64,000 nt of DNA, from NCBI RefSeq assembly GCF_914271485.1, contig NZ_CAJZAG010000006.1:186001-250000 (forward strand), written 5' to 3'. Under the pieces are notes generated by a model. The model was not told the origin of the DNA. It saw nothing but the letters and a program-made list of their open reading frames with translations, and made no database searches. Below, one piece after another: positions 34,998-43,431 of the stretch (positions are counted from its first letter, which is position 1; every line of letters starts with the position of its first letter). A program made the translations under genes and the position numbers. The DNA comes from Cupriavidus pampae. GTDB lineage: Bacteria > Pseudomonadota > Gammaproteobacteria > Burkholderiales > Burkholderiaceae.

Positions 34998-37721
34998 ATG
35001 TCAAAAGCTCTCATCATCGCGGAAAAGCCGTCGGTCGCCGCCGATATCGCGCGCGCCCTCGGTGGCTTTACCAAGCACGACGAGTACTTCGAGAGCGACG
35101 ACTACGTGCTGTCTTCGGCCGTGGGTCACCTGGTCGAGATCGCGGCTCCCGACGAGTATGAAGTCAAGCGCGGCAAGTGGAGCTTCACCAATCTGCCGGT
35201 GATTCCGCCCCATTTCGACCTGCGCCCGATCGCCAAGACCGAGTCGCGCCTGAAGGTGCTCAATCGCCTGATCAAGCGCAAGGACGTGACTGGCCTGATC
35301 AACGCCTGCGATGCGGGGCGCGAGGGTGAACTGATCTTCCGCCTGATCGCGCAGCAGGCCAAGGCCAAGCAGCCGGTGCGCCGGCTGTGGCTGCAGTCGA
35401 TGACGCCGCAGTCGATTCGCGACGGCTTTGTGGCCCTGCGCGAGGACGAGGACATGATGCCGCTGGCCGATGCGGCCCGCTGCCGTTCCGAAGCCGACTG
35501 GCTGGTGGGCATCAACGGCACGCGCGCGATGACCGCGTTCAACAGCAAGGGCGGTGGCTTCTTCCTGACCACGGTCGGCCGCGTGCAGACGCCGACGCTG
35601 TCGATCGTGGTGGAGCGCGAAGAGAAGATCAAGCACTTCGTCTCGCGCGATTACTGGGAAGTGCACGCCGAGTTCATCGCTGCCGCGGGCCTCTACGAAG
35701 GCCGCTGGTTCGACCCGAAGTTCAAGAAGAACGAGTTCGATCCGGAAGCGCGCGAGGTGCGGCTGTGGAGCGAGGCCGAGGCCAAGAGCATCGTGGCGGC
35801 ATGTCGCGACAAGCCGGGCACCGTGACCGAGGAGTCGCGCCCGTCCACGCAGCAGTCGCCCGCGCTGTTCGACCTGACCACGCTGCAGCGCGAGGCCAAC
35901 GGACGCTTCGGCTTCTCGGCCAAGAACACGCTCGGCCTGGCACAGGCGCTGTACGAGAAGCACAAGGTGCTGACGTACCCGCGTACCGACGCGCGCGCGC
36001 TGCCCGAGGACTACATCGACACGGTCAAGCAGACCATGGACATGCTGGCCGAGAGTTCGCCGAACTACCTGACGCACGCGAAGAAGATCATGAAGAACGG
36101 CTGGGTCAAGCCGAACAAGAAGATCTTCGACAACAGCAAGATCAGCGATCACTTCGCCATCATCCCGACGCTGCAGGCACCGAAGAGCCTCTCGGAGCCC
36201 GAGCAGAAGCTGTATGACCTGGTGGTACGTCGCTTTCTCGCGGTGTTCTTCCCGGCGGCCGAGTTCCAGGTGACCACGCGGATCACCGAAGTGGCTGGCC
36301 ATCATTTCAAGACCGAGGGCAAGGTGCTCGTGAATGCGGGCTGGCTCGAGATCTACGGTCGCGAGGTGCAGGGCGCCAAGGAAGACGGCAAGGAAGGCAA
36401 GGACAGCAAGGATGCCACGCTGGTAGCCGTGGGCAAGGACGAGAAGGTTCGCACCGACAAGGTCGAGTCCGTGGCATTGGCCACACGGCCGCCCGCCCGC
36501 TACAACGAAGCGACGCTGCTGTCGGCGATGGAAGGCGCGGGCAAGCTCGTCGATGACGACGCGTTGCGCGAAGCGATGGCAGGCAAGGGCCTGGGCACGC
36601 CGGCGACGCGCGCGGCCATCATCGAAGGTTTGCTCGGCGAGAAGTACCTCGTGCGCGAGGGCCGCGAGTTGATTCCGACGGCCAAGGCGTTCCAGTTGAT
36701 GACGTTGCTGCGCGGCCTTGGCGTGCTGGAACTCACGCAGGCCGAACTGACTGGCGAGTGGGAACACAAGCTGTCGCAGATCGAGCGCGGCCGCCTCAAG
36801 CGCGACGAGTTCATGCGCGAGATCGCGCAGATGACGCAGCAGATCGTCAAGCGCGCGAAGGAATACGACAGCGACACGATTCCGGGCGACTACGCGACGC
36901 TCGACACCCCGTGCCCGCAGTGCGGTGGGCAGATGAAAGAGAACTACCGCCGCTTTGCGTGCACCGCGTGCGAATTCTCGATGAGCAAGATTCCGGGTGG
37001 TCGTCAGTTCGAGATCGCCGAAGTCGAGGAGCTGCTGCTCAAGAAGGAGATCGGTCCGCTGCAGGGGTTCCGCAGCAAGATGGGCCGGCCGTTCGCCGCG
37101 ATCCTCAAGCTCGTGAAGGGTGACGAGGGCCTGTGGAAGATGGAGTTCGACTTCGGCCAGAACGACGACGATGGCGATGGCGAGCCGGTGGACTTCAGCG
37201 AGCAGACGCCAGTCGGCACTTGTCCGAAGTGCGGCGGCTCGGTCTACGAGCACGGCATGAAGTATGTGTGCGAGAACGCGGTGGGCAGCGCCAAGTCGTG
37301 CGATTTCACGAGCGGCAAGATCATCCTGCAGCAGGAGATCTCGCGCGAGCAGATCGGCAAGCTGCTGACCGATGGTCGTACCGACTTGCTGACGGGCTTC
37401 AAGTCGTCGCGCACGGGCCGTAACTTCAAGGCATTCCTCGTCAAGCAGCCGGACGGCAAGATCGGCTTCGAGTTCGAGGTGCGCGAGCCGAAGGCGGGTG
37501 CGAAGGGCAAGCCGGCGTCGAAGACCGCTGCGAAGGGTGCGGCGAAGGACGAGGCCGATGCACCGGCGGAAAAGGCCACGACCAAGACGAGCAAGCCCGC
37601 AACGAAGGTCGCAACTAAGGTCGCCGCGAAGAAGGCACCGGCCAAGAAGGTAGCGGCCAAGAAGGCGCCTCCCAAGGCTGTCGCGAAGAAGACCAAGGCG
37701 ACCGCCGAGGTTGACGAATGA
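34998..37721 (+). CDS. topB: DNA topoisomerase III with C-terminal Lys/Ala tail
   Basis: 907 residues versus 653 in E. coli. Toprim domain (LIIAEKPSVAADIARALGG; acidic DAGREGELIFR), active-site Y327 in LTYPRTDARALPEDY, then two CXXC zinc-ribbon segments (CPQCGGQMKENYRRFACTAC at about residues 639-658 and CPKCGGSVYEHGMKYVC ... C near 742) and a Lys/Ala/Pro tail of about 70 residues (KAPAKKVAAKKAPPKAVAKK) resembling histone-H1-like tails. Type IA topoisomerase that decatenates and relaxes negatively supercoiled DNA. Followed by a strong terminator. Confidence 0.95.
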   Translation: MSKALIIAEKPSVAADIARALGGFTKHDEYFESDDYVLSSAVGHLVEIAAPDEYEVKRGKWSFTNLPVIPPHFDLRPIAKTESRLKVLNRLIKRKDVTGLINACDAGREGELIFRLIAQQAKAKQPVRRLWLQSMTPQSIRDGFVALREDEDMMPLADAARCRSEADWLVGINGTRAMTAFNSKGGGFFLTTVGRVQTPTLSIVVEREEKIKHFVSRDYWEVHAEFIAAAGLYEGRWFDPKFKKNEFDPEAREVRLWSEAEAKSIVAACRDKPGTVTEESRPSTQQSPALFDLTTLQREANGRFGFSAKNTLGLAQALYEKHKVLTYPRTDARALPEDYIDTVKQTMDMLAESSPNYLTHAKKIMKNGWVKPNKKIFDNSKISDHFAIIPTLQAPKSLSEPEQKLYDLVVRRFLAVFFPAAEFQVTTRITEVAGHHFKTEGKVLVNAGWLEIYGREVQGAKEDGKEGKDSKDATLVAVGKDEKVRTDKVESVALATRPPARYNEATLLSAMEGAGKLVDDDALREAMAGKGLGTPATRAAIIEGLLGEKYLVREGRELIPTAKAFQLMTLLRGLGVLELTQAELTGEWEHKLSQIERGRLKRDEFMREIAQMTQQIVKRAKEYDSDTIPGDYATLDTPCPQCGGQMKENYRRFACTACEFSMSKIPGGRQFEIAEVEELLLKKEIGPLQGFRSKMGRPFAAILKLVKGDEGLWKMEFDFGQNDDDGDGEPVDFSEQTPVGTCPKCGGSVYEHGMKYVCENAVGSAKSCDFTSGKIILQQEISREQIGKLLTDGRTDLLTGFKSSRTGRNFKAFLVKQPDGKIGFEFEVREPKAGAKGKPASKTAAKGAAKDEADAPAEKATTKTSKPATKVATKVAAKKAPAKKVAAKKAPPKAVAKKTKATAEVDE

Positions 37722-37788
37722 GGCGACGGGTGAGGCGACCAATGACAGCGTGATCGTCTAAGCGAGACGAAGATCGTTGCGGTACCAG

Positions 37789-37820
37789 AATGCCGTTCAG
37801 TCAAACGACTGAACGGCATT
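37789..37820 (+). terminator. Intrinsic terminator after topB
   Basis: Fourteen-base-pair perfect stem AATGCCGTTCAGTC / GACTGAACGGCATT with loop AAAC, followed by a T-rich TGTCTTTCTG. It closes the dprA-trx-topB run. Confidence 0.88.
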
Positions 37821-37949
37821 TGTCTTTCTGGCGTTACGTAACACGTAACAGCAACGATGCCTGAAAACACCCCGTCGCCGCATTGAGCAGAAACCCGCAA
37901 AGCCATGACTGGCGCGGCTTTCGGGGAAGCATGGATGATTGTTTTCTGA

Positions 37950-37966
37950 TTGGCACATCGATTGCA
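37950..37966 (+). promoter_or_regulatory. Sigma-54 promoter (-24/-12) of the lipoprotein gene
   Basis: TTGGCACATCGATTGCA: -24 TGGCAC and -12 TTGCA with the obligatory ten bases between GG and GC. The expected start of transcription is near 37978, giving a ~57-base leader to the ATG at 38035. The match is nearly consensus and lies in a 313-base non-coding gap right behind the topB terminator. An enhancer-binding activator would be needed; its site is not visible to me. Confidence 0.75.
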
Positions 37967-38034
37967 GATGGGTGCCGCCTGACTCGTCGAGTCAAGCCAC
38001 ACACCCATCGAACTGCCTCAGAAAAAAATCAGCC

Positions 38035-39156
38035 ATGAAAAAACAAATTCTCGGTTACGCCTCGCTTGCGTCATTGATGCTCGTCGCAGCGTGCGGTGGC
38101 GGCGGTAGTGACGCCGTTGGTACTACCTCGGTCGCTCCCAACGCCGCGGGCAGCGTTTCCATGAGCATCCCCCTCAAGACCGCCACCTCCACCACCCGCG
38201 CGCCACAGTCGGCGGACAGCAGTGGCACGACGATCAGGCCGAAGTTTATCGACGGCGCCAGCAACGGCATGTTGACGGTGTACTTCGATGGTGTGGGCGT
38301 GATCAACTTCCCCACCGACGCCAATGTGGCGGCCGGTCCCGGCCCCAGCGGCACGCTGAACATGAATCATGGCGGTACGTTCACGTACACGTCGGTCATC
38401 AGCTTTGTGAATAGCCAGCCGGTAGCAACGATCACCGGCAATTTCTCGGTCATTCCCGGCCCCCACAAGATCGGCGCCGTGCAGACCAACGGTCCGTGCC
38501 CGACGCCTGTCGCGGGCCAGACTGGTCCGTGCATTCCGGAGAACAATGGCTACGTGCTCGCGCAGGGTGAGACCGAGGTCATGCTGCAGGCGGGTAGCAA
38601 TCCGGCCGCCGAACTCATCCTGCGAGGCGTCATGCAGTCGGCGTATATCTGCGACGATCCCGGCTGCAACGGCAGCAACCTGAAAGTCGATGAGGACGGT
38701 TACTACAACCTCTACGTCGTGGTTGCCGACGAAAACGGCACGGCGATTACGCGGCAGCTCGACAGCGAAGGCGAAGTGGTGCCGTTCGATAATGGCAGCT
38801 ACCAGATCAAGGAACAGCCGGTCACGCGTTCGCCGGGCTATATCCTGACCATCCTCGACAAGGACGACGAGGACCTGAAAGACAAATCGTTCTTCACGCC
38901 GGGCAGCGACCGCGCCAGTGGCGGCTATGGCGAGTCGATCAAGGTCAAATGCAACAACGTCGGGACGACGTACATCGTGGCTCAGCTCGACGCGAACGGT
39001 GCAACGCCGACGTCGCCGGTCACGGGATTCACGGTGCGACCAGGCATCGATTACCCGCAGGCCGGTCAGGTGCTGAGCTCGGTGGGCGTCGATCAGTGGT
39101 TCGGCAATCGGCTCGAGCTGAACTGCACGGCCACGGGCCAGCTCACGATCAAGTAA
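38035..39156 (+). CDS. Lipoprotein of unknown function
   Basis: 373 residues. Type II signal with lipobox LVAACGGGG after KKQILGYASLASLM, so the mature protein starts at Cys20 with a Gly-rich anchor. The rest is beta-rich with no recognised domain; two cysteine pairs are visible (CPTPVAGQTGPC at about 156-167, and CDDPGC near 203-208). Start at 38035 gives the correct signal length; open codons extend to 37939 but not as signal sequence. It sits behind a sigma-54 promoter and converges on the LysR gene with only 6 bases between stops. Function not inferred. Confidence 0.8.
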   Translation: MKKQILGYASLASLMLVAACGGGGSDAVGTTSVAPNAAGSVSMSIPLKTATSTTRAPQSADSSGTTIRPKFIDGASNGMLTVYFDGVGVINFPTDANVAAGPGPSGTLNMNHGGTFTYTSVISFVNSQPVATITGNFSVIPGPHKIGAVQTNGPCPTPVAGQTGPCIPENNGYVLAQGETEVMLQAGSNPAAELILRGVMQSAYICDDPGCNGSNLKVDEDGYYNLYVVVADENGTAITRQLDSEGEVVPFDNGSYQIKEQPVTRSPGYILTILDKDDEDLKDKSFFTPGSDRASGGYGESIKVKCNNVGTTYIVAQLDANGATPTSPVTGFTVRPGIDYPQAGQVLSSVGVDQWFGNRLELNCTATGQLTIK

Positions 39157-39162
39157 GGCGCG

Positions 39163-40107
39163 TCAGCGTCCCTCGCCCGCAAGCGCGCTCGCGCGCTTGC
39201 GGGCTTCCGCTTCCGCCGCGCGCTGCTTGCCTTCCTCGAGCAGGAAGTCGATGAACGCCCTGACCTTTGTGGGCAGAAACTTGCGGCTCGGGTAGACCAC
39301 GCTCACATCGCGCCGGGGCAGTTGGTACTGCGGCAGGATATGGGTCAGATGGCCGGCCTCGATATTGGGCCTCGCCAGGTACGAGGACAGCATCGCGATG
39401 CCCATGTCGGCCAGCGCGGCCTGATGGGCCAGCTCGGCATTGCTGCATAGCAGGCCCGGGCGGATCGGCACGGTCACCTCGCCTTCGGGACCCGACAGCG
39501 TCCATTCATGCTCGGCGTTGGGCAGGCGCATGGCGATGCAGCGGTGATGCGTGAGGTCGTGCGCATGGCGCAGCGGCGAATGCTCGCGCAGATAGCCGGG
39601 CGAAGCGCACAGGATGATCTCCGCGGAGATCAGCGGGCGTGCCACGAGGTGTGAGCCAAGGCCGAGATCGGACAGCATCACCGCGACGTCCCTGCCCTCC
39701 TCGACGATATCGACGTTGCGATCGGAAAGCAGCACGTCGAACACCACATCGGGATAGAGCTGCTGGAAGCGCGCAAGGATACTCGGCAGCAGATGCAGGC
39801 CGAACATCACTGGCGTGACAAGGCGCAGCGTGCCCGACAGTGACTGGCTCCGCGCGGTGACCACCGCCTCCGCCTCCTCCACATCCTCGAGAATCTGGTT
39901 GCAGCGTTGCAGGTATGTTTCGCCGGCGTCTGTCAGCGACAGGCTGCGCGTGGTGCGGTTGAGCAGCCGGGTACCGAGATGGCTCTCGAGATCGGCCACA
40001 TAACGCGTGACGACGGCATTGGACATTTCCAATTGCTGCGCCGCACGGGCGAAGCTGCCAAGTTCCACTACCCTGGCGAACACGCGCATCGATTGAAGCC
40101 GATCCAT
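39163..40107 (-). CDS. LysR-family transcriptional regulator
   Basis: 314 residues. N-terminal winged HTH starts MDRLQSMRVFARVVELGSFA, with recognition helix AVVTRYVADLE; the linker and substrate-binding domain follow (SGTLRLVTPVMFGLHLLP). It resembles the CrgA-like branch (MDRLxxMRVF). The last ~25 residues are a Lys/Glu/Ala-rich helix. It converges with the lipoprotein gene; target and effector unknown. Confidence 0.92.
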   Translation of the reverse strand: MDRLQSMRVFARVVELGSFARAAQQLEMSNAVVTRYVADLESHLGTRLLNRTTRSLSLTDAGETYLQRCNQILEDVEEAEAVVTARSQSLSGTLRLVTPVMFGLHLLPSILARFQQLYPDVVFDVLLSDRNVDIVEEGRDVAVMLSDLGLGSHLVARPLISAEIILCASPGYLREHSPLRHAHDLTHHRCIAMRLPNAEHEWTLSGPEGEVTVPIRPGLLCSNAELAHQAALADMGIAMLSSYLARPNIEAGHLTHILPQYQLPRRDVSVVYPSRKFLPTKVRAFIDFLLEEGKQRAAEAEARKRASALAGEGR

Positions 40108-40252
40108 GACACAGTCTCCCGAATCTACCGTGGACTTTTACACGATCCGCGTGATTTATTGTTGAAATCACAATCAATCATTGTAGATCGGCCGGTTTAT
40201 GCATATCCGGAGAAGGCCTAATACCGGTGGCGCGCCGCAGCACAATGAAAAA

Positions 40253-40277
40253 GGGCCGTACCCAATGGGTACGGCCC
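40253..40277 (-). terminator. Intrinsic terminator of the glycine-zipper gene
   Basis: Eleven-base-pair stem GGGCCGTACCC / GGGTACGGCCC with loop AAT; on the minus strand it is followed by TTTTTCATT. It lies downstream of the glycine-zipper gene. Confidence 0.85.
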
Positions 40278-40333
40278 CCTCGATCTGTTCACCGCCGCGC
40301 ATCAGTGTATCGGCGCGTCAGCGCATCGGCACA

Positions 40334-40771
40334 TCAGTCGTGATGGTGATGGCGACGATGCTTGCTGCGCTTGTAGTTGCGACGATCGTCGTCGTAGGAG
40401 TTGCTGCGCGACACGTTGCCGCCGAGCGCCGCGCCTGCCGCGCCGCCCAGGCCCGCGCCGACGAGGCCGCCGGTACGGCCGCCCATGGCATTGCCGGCTG
40501 CCGTGCCTGCACCGCCGCCCAGCGCGCCACCGAGGATCGCGCCGGTACGCTCGCGCTTGTTCGACGTGATGGCGCCACCGGCACCACCGCCGACCGCGCC
40601 GCCGATCACGGCACCGGTGCTGCCACCGAGCGCGCCGCCGACTGCCGCGCCGGCCACGCCGCCGAGACCGCCGCCAAGTGCATTGTTCAGGTCGCCGCCA
40701 GCAAGGGCCGGCAGTGCGGAAGCCGAAAGAATCAGAGCCAGGCTCAGGTTGCGAACGGTCTTGATAGACAT
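40334..40771 (-). CDS. Glycine-zipper exported protein with His-rich tail
   Basis: 145 residues. Signal peptide ends at about residue 25 (LSLALILSASALPALAGG). Residues ~30-120 are repeats of GG-x3-G type glycine zippers (GGALGGSTGAVIGGAVGG), which pack as membrane helices or oligomers, as in outer-membrane lipoprotein-like proteins. The last residues are basic then histidine-rich (KHRRHHHHD), which could bind metal. Start at 40771 begins the signal peptide. Single gene with its own terminator. No specific function known. Confidence 0.85.
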   Translation of the reverse strand: MSIKTVRNLSLALILSASALPALAGGDLNNALGGGLGGVAGAAVGGALGGSTGAVIGGAVGGGAGGAITSNKRERTGAILGGALGGGAGTAAGNAMGGRTGGLVGAGLGGAAGAALGGNVSRSNSYDDDRRNYKRSKHRRHHHHD

Positions 40772-40914
40772 CGTATTTTCCTTAATTGATTGTCTGGAAC
40801 GGAGTGTAGAGAACGAGCCAATTCGTTGCTGTAACGGGGTGTAAGCCCTGTAACCCTGCCCCAGAAACGTTGTTTCCGCGCCGCTTTGCGCATGGATGTC
40901 CACACAAAAAAACA

Positions 40915-40941
40915 ACGGCGGCCCCTATAGAGGGCCGCCGT
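40915..40941 (-). terminator. Intrinsic terminator of the cstA-ybdD operon
   Basis: Ten-base-pair stem ACGGCGGCCC / GGGCCGCCGT; on the minus strand it is followed by TTGTTTTTTTGTG. It lies 59 bases after the ybdD stop. Confidence 0.88.
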
Positions 40942-40999
40942 GATGCCGGGCGAGCAGGTTACCAGATCAGTCGGGGTTCAGCCGCAGCTCACCATTCCT

Positions 41000-41194
41000 T
41001 CAGCAGCACTTGCCTTGCCCGCCGCCGTAGCGCGCTTCCTGCCGTTCGCGGAAAAACTCCTCGTACGTCATTGGCGCGCGGTCCGGATGCGTCGTCTCCA
41101 TGTGGGCGACGTAGGTCTGGTAGTCGGGCAGGCCGACCATCAGGCGCAGCGACTGGCCCAGATAACGTCCCATGGTACCGATCTGCTCGAGCAT
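41000..41194 (-). CDS. ybdD: YbdD/YjiX-family small protein
   Basis: 64 residues ending GQGKCC. Conserved features: LRLMVGLPDYQTYVAHMETTHPD and MTYEEFFRERQEARYGGG. The YbdD/YjiX family is encoded directly after cstA-type carbon transporters and has a role in their function in some enterobacteria. Here it follows cstA by 13 bases, before a terminator. The terminal cysteines are a family trait and their role is unclear. Confidence 0.92.
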   Translation of the reverse strand: MLEQIGTMGRYLGQSLRLMVGLPDYQTYVAHMETTHPDRAPMTYEEFFRERQEARYGGGQGKCC

Positions 41195-41207
41195 GGCCGG
41201 TCTCCGT

Positions 41208-43280
41208 TCAGGATTGCGCCGAAGCCGCCGCGGGCAGCGGTTCGAACGGCGTCTCGCTGTCGGTCGGGCGCGCGGCCTGACGGGCCTGCAACGCGGTCTT
41301 GAAGCCGTACGCGACGATCGACAGCACCACGAACATGAACAGCGCGCACAGGCCGGCGTCGAGGTAGTCGTTGAACACGATGCGGTGCATCTGTTCCATC
41401 GACTTGGCCGGCGCGAGCACCTTGCCCTGCGCGATCGCGTCGCTGAACTTGGCCGCGTGCGTCAGGAAGCTGATCTTGGGATCGGCGTGGAACAGCTTCT
41501 GCCAGCCGGCGGTCAGCGTGCAGATCAGCAGCCAGACGGTCGGCACCAGTGTGACCCACGCGTACTTGCCGCGCTTCATCTTGACCAGCACGCACGTGCC
41601 CAGCACCAGCGCCACCGCGGCCAGCATCTGGTTGGAGATGCCGAACAGCGGCCACAGCGTGTTGATGCCGCCGAGCGGATCGACCACGCCCTGGTACAGG
41701 AAGTAGCCCCAGGCCGCTACCGTCAGCGCCGTGGCGATCAGGTTGGCCGGCAGCGACTCGGTGCGCTTGAGCGACGGCACGAAGCTGCCCAGCAGATCCT
41801 GCAGCATAAAGCGGCCGGCACGCGTACCCGCGTCGACGGCGGTCAGGATAAACAGCGCCTCGAACAGGATCGCGAAGTGGTACCAGAACGCCATCATGGC
41901 CTGGCCGCCCACCACCTGATGCAGGATGTGCGCGATGCCGACGGCGAGCGTCGGGGCACCGCCCGCGCGCGAGATGATGGTGTGCTCGCCGACGTCCTTG
42001 GCGGTTTGCACCAGCACGTCCGGCGTAATCACGAAGCCCCAGGAGGATACGGCCGCTGCCACCGCTTCCGGCGTGGTGCCGATCACGGCCGCCGGGCTGT
42101 TCATCGCGAAGTACACGCCCGGCTCGATCACCGAAGCGGCCACCAGCGCCATGATCGCGACGAACGATTCGGCCAGCATTGCGCCGTAACCGATAAAGCG
42201 CGCGTGCGATTCGTTCTCCAGCAGCTTGGGCGTGGTGCCCGAGGAGATCAGCGCGTGGAAGCCCGAAACGGCGCCGCACGCGATGGTGATAAAGAGAAAC
42301 GGGAACAGGTTGCCCGACCACACCGGACCGTTGCCCTGCGCGAACTGCGTGAACGCGGGCATCTTGAGTTCAGGCGCGACGATCACGATGCCGATGGCCA
42401 GCGCGATGATCGTGCCGATCTTCAGGAACGTCGACAGGTAGTCGCGCGGTGCCAGCAGCAGCCACACGGGCAGCACGGCGGCGATAAAGCCGTAGATGAT
42501 CAGCATCCACGTCAGGGCCTTGCCGTCGTACGTGAACAGCGGCGCGAGCGTGGCGCTGTCGTGCACGTACTGGCCGCCGATGATGGCGAGCATCAGCAGG
42601 ACGAAGCCGATTACCGACACTTCGCCGATACGGCCCGGGCGCAGGTAGCGCGTGTAGATGCCCATGAACAGCGCGATGGGAATCGTCACCGCCACGGTGA
42701 ACGTGCCCCACGGCGAGCCGGCCAGCGCCTTCACGACGATCAGGGCCAGCACCGCGAGGATGATGATCATGATCATGAAGCAGCCGAACAGCGCGATCAG
42801 GCCGGGCACGGTGCCCATCTCGGATTTGACGAGGTCGCCCAGCGAGCGGCCGTCGCGGCGCGTGGAGATGAACAGGATCATGAAATCCTGTACCGCGCCG
42901 GCAAAGACCACACCGGCGAGAATCCACAGCATGCCGGGCATATAGCCCATCTGCGCGGCCAGCACGGGGCCGACCAGCGGACCGGCACCGGCGATCGCGG
43001 CGAAGTGGTGGCCGAACAGCACCGCCTTGTTGGTCGGTACGTAGTCGAGGCCGTCGTTATGGCGCCAGGCCGGCGTCATGCGTTTGGGGTCGAGCTGCAT
43101 CACCTTGTCGGCGATAAAGCGGCTGTAGTAGCGGTAGGCGATCAGGTAGATGCAGATCGCGGCTACCACGATCCACAGCGCACTGACGGCCTCCCCGCGC
43201 GACAGCGCGACCGTGGCGAAGGCAAACGCGCCGATGACGGCGACGGCCAGCCACATGAGGTGTTCTGAGATGCGGTTCAT
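41208..43280 (-). CDS. cstA: CstA carbon-starvation transporter
   Basis: 690-residue inner-membrane protein with about 16-18 helices; CstA proteins transport pyruvate and in some species peptides. N-terminal HLMWLAVAVIGAFAFATVAL, then TPAWRHNDGLDYVPTNKAVLFGHHFAAIAGAGPLVGP, the family signature, and FHALISSGTTPKLLENE. The ATG at 43280 is chosen from the predicted first helix; a GAGGAGA lies about ten bases upstream. Divergent from a two-component system that probably induces it, with palindromes in the gap (43344-43381). Ends with ybdD. Confidence 0.93.
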   Translation of the reverse strand: MNRISEHLMWLAVAVIGAFAFATVALSRGEAVSALWIVVAAICIYLIAYRYYSRFIADKVMQLDPKRMTPAWRHNDGLDYVPTNKAVLFGHHFAAIAGAGPLVGPVLAAQMGYMPGMLWILAGVVFAGAVQDFMILFISTRRDGRSLGDLVKSEMGTVPGLIALFGCFMIMIIILAVLALIVVKALAGSPWGTFTVAVTIPIALFMGIYTRYLRPGRIGEVSVIGFVLLMLAIIGGQYVHDSATLAPLFTYDGKALTWMLIIYGFIAAVLPVWLLLAPRDYLSTFLKIGTIIALAIGIVIVAPELKMPAFTQFAQGNGPVWSGNLFPFLFITIACGAVSGFHALISSGTTPKLLENESHARFIGYGAMLAESFVAIMALVAASVIEPGVYFAMNSPAAVIGTTPEAVAAAVSSWGFVITPDVLVQTAKDVGEHTIISRAGGAPTLAVGIAHILHQVVGGQAMMAFWYHFAILFEALFILTAVDAGTRAGRFMLQDLLGSFVPSLKRTESLPANLIATALTVAAWGYFLYQGVVDPLGGINTLWPLFGISNQMLAAVALVLGTCVLVKMKRGKYAWVTLVPTVWLLICTLTAGWQKLFHADPKISFLTHAAKFSDAIAQGKVLAPAKSMEQMHRIVFNDYLDAGLCALFMFVVLSIVAYGFKTALQARQAARPTDSETPFEPLPAAASAQS

Positions 43281-43343
43281 GTGTGAAAGGTCTCCTCTTT
43301 TTACGGCGTGTAGTATTGATACCCGCCCCTTGCCCACACAACC

Positions 43344-43355
43344 GCGTAACTACGC
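43344..43355. promoter_or_regulatory. Inverted repeat in cstA/kinase gap, element A
   Basis: GCGTA-AC-TACGC, the same half-site as element B, 7 bases upstream of it. Both are in the 151-base gap between cstA and the Cache kinase gene, so they are candidates for the LuxR/NarL-type regulator or another factor controlling cstA. Confidence 0.6.
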
Positions 43356-43361
43356 AACGTG

Positions 43362-43381
43362 CCTGCGTAGTACTACGCAGG
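43362..43381. promoter_or_regulatory. 20-bp perfect palindrome in cstA/kinase gap, element B
   Basis: CCTGCGTAGT followed by its exact reverse complement ACTACGCAGG, a perfect 20-base palindrome with the half-site GCGTA / TACGC repeated in element A. Position 82-101 bases before the cstA ATG and 51-70 before the kinase ATG suits regulation of either promoter. Confidence 0.75.
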
Positions 43382-43431
43382 TCGACGATGACATGCGGCC
43401 TTGCGGGTGTCGGTGTTTACCCCCGCTCATC

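Noticed and set aside
35001..37742. Long open frame on the minus strand opposite topB (about 900 codons)
   Set aside because: Leu/Arg/His-rich composition with no domain; GC-rich codon bias on the plus strand keeps the complementary frame open.
41172..43268. Long plus-strand open frame opposite cstA
   Set aside because: Arg/His/Gln/Asp-rich low complexity and no recognised motif; shadow of the cstA gene.
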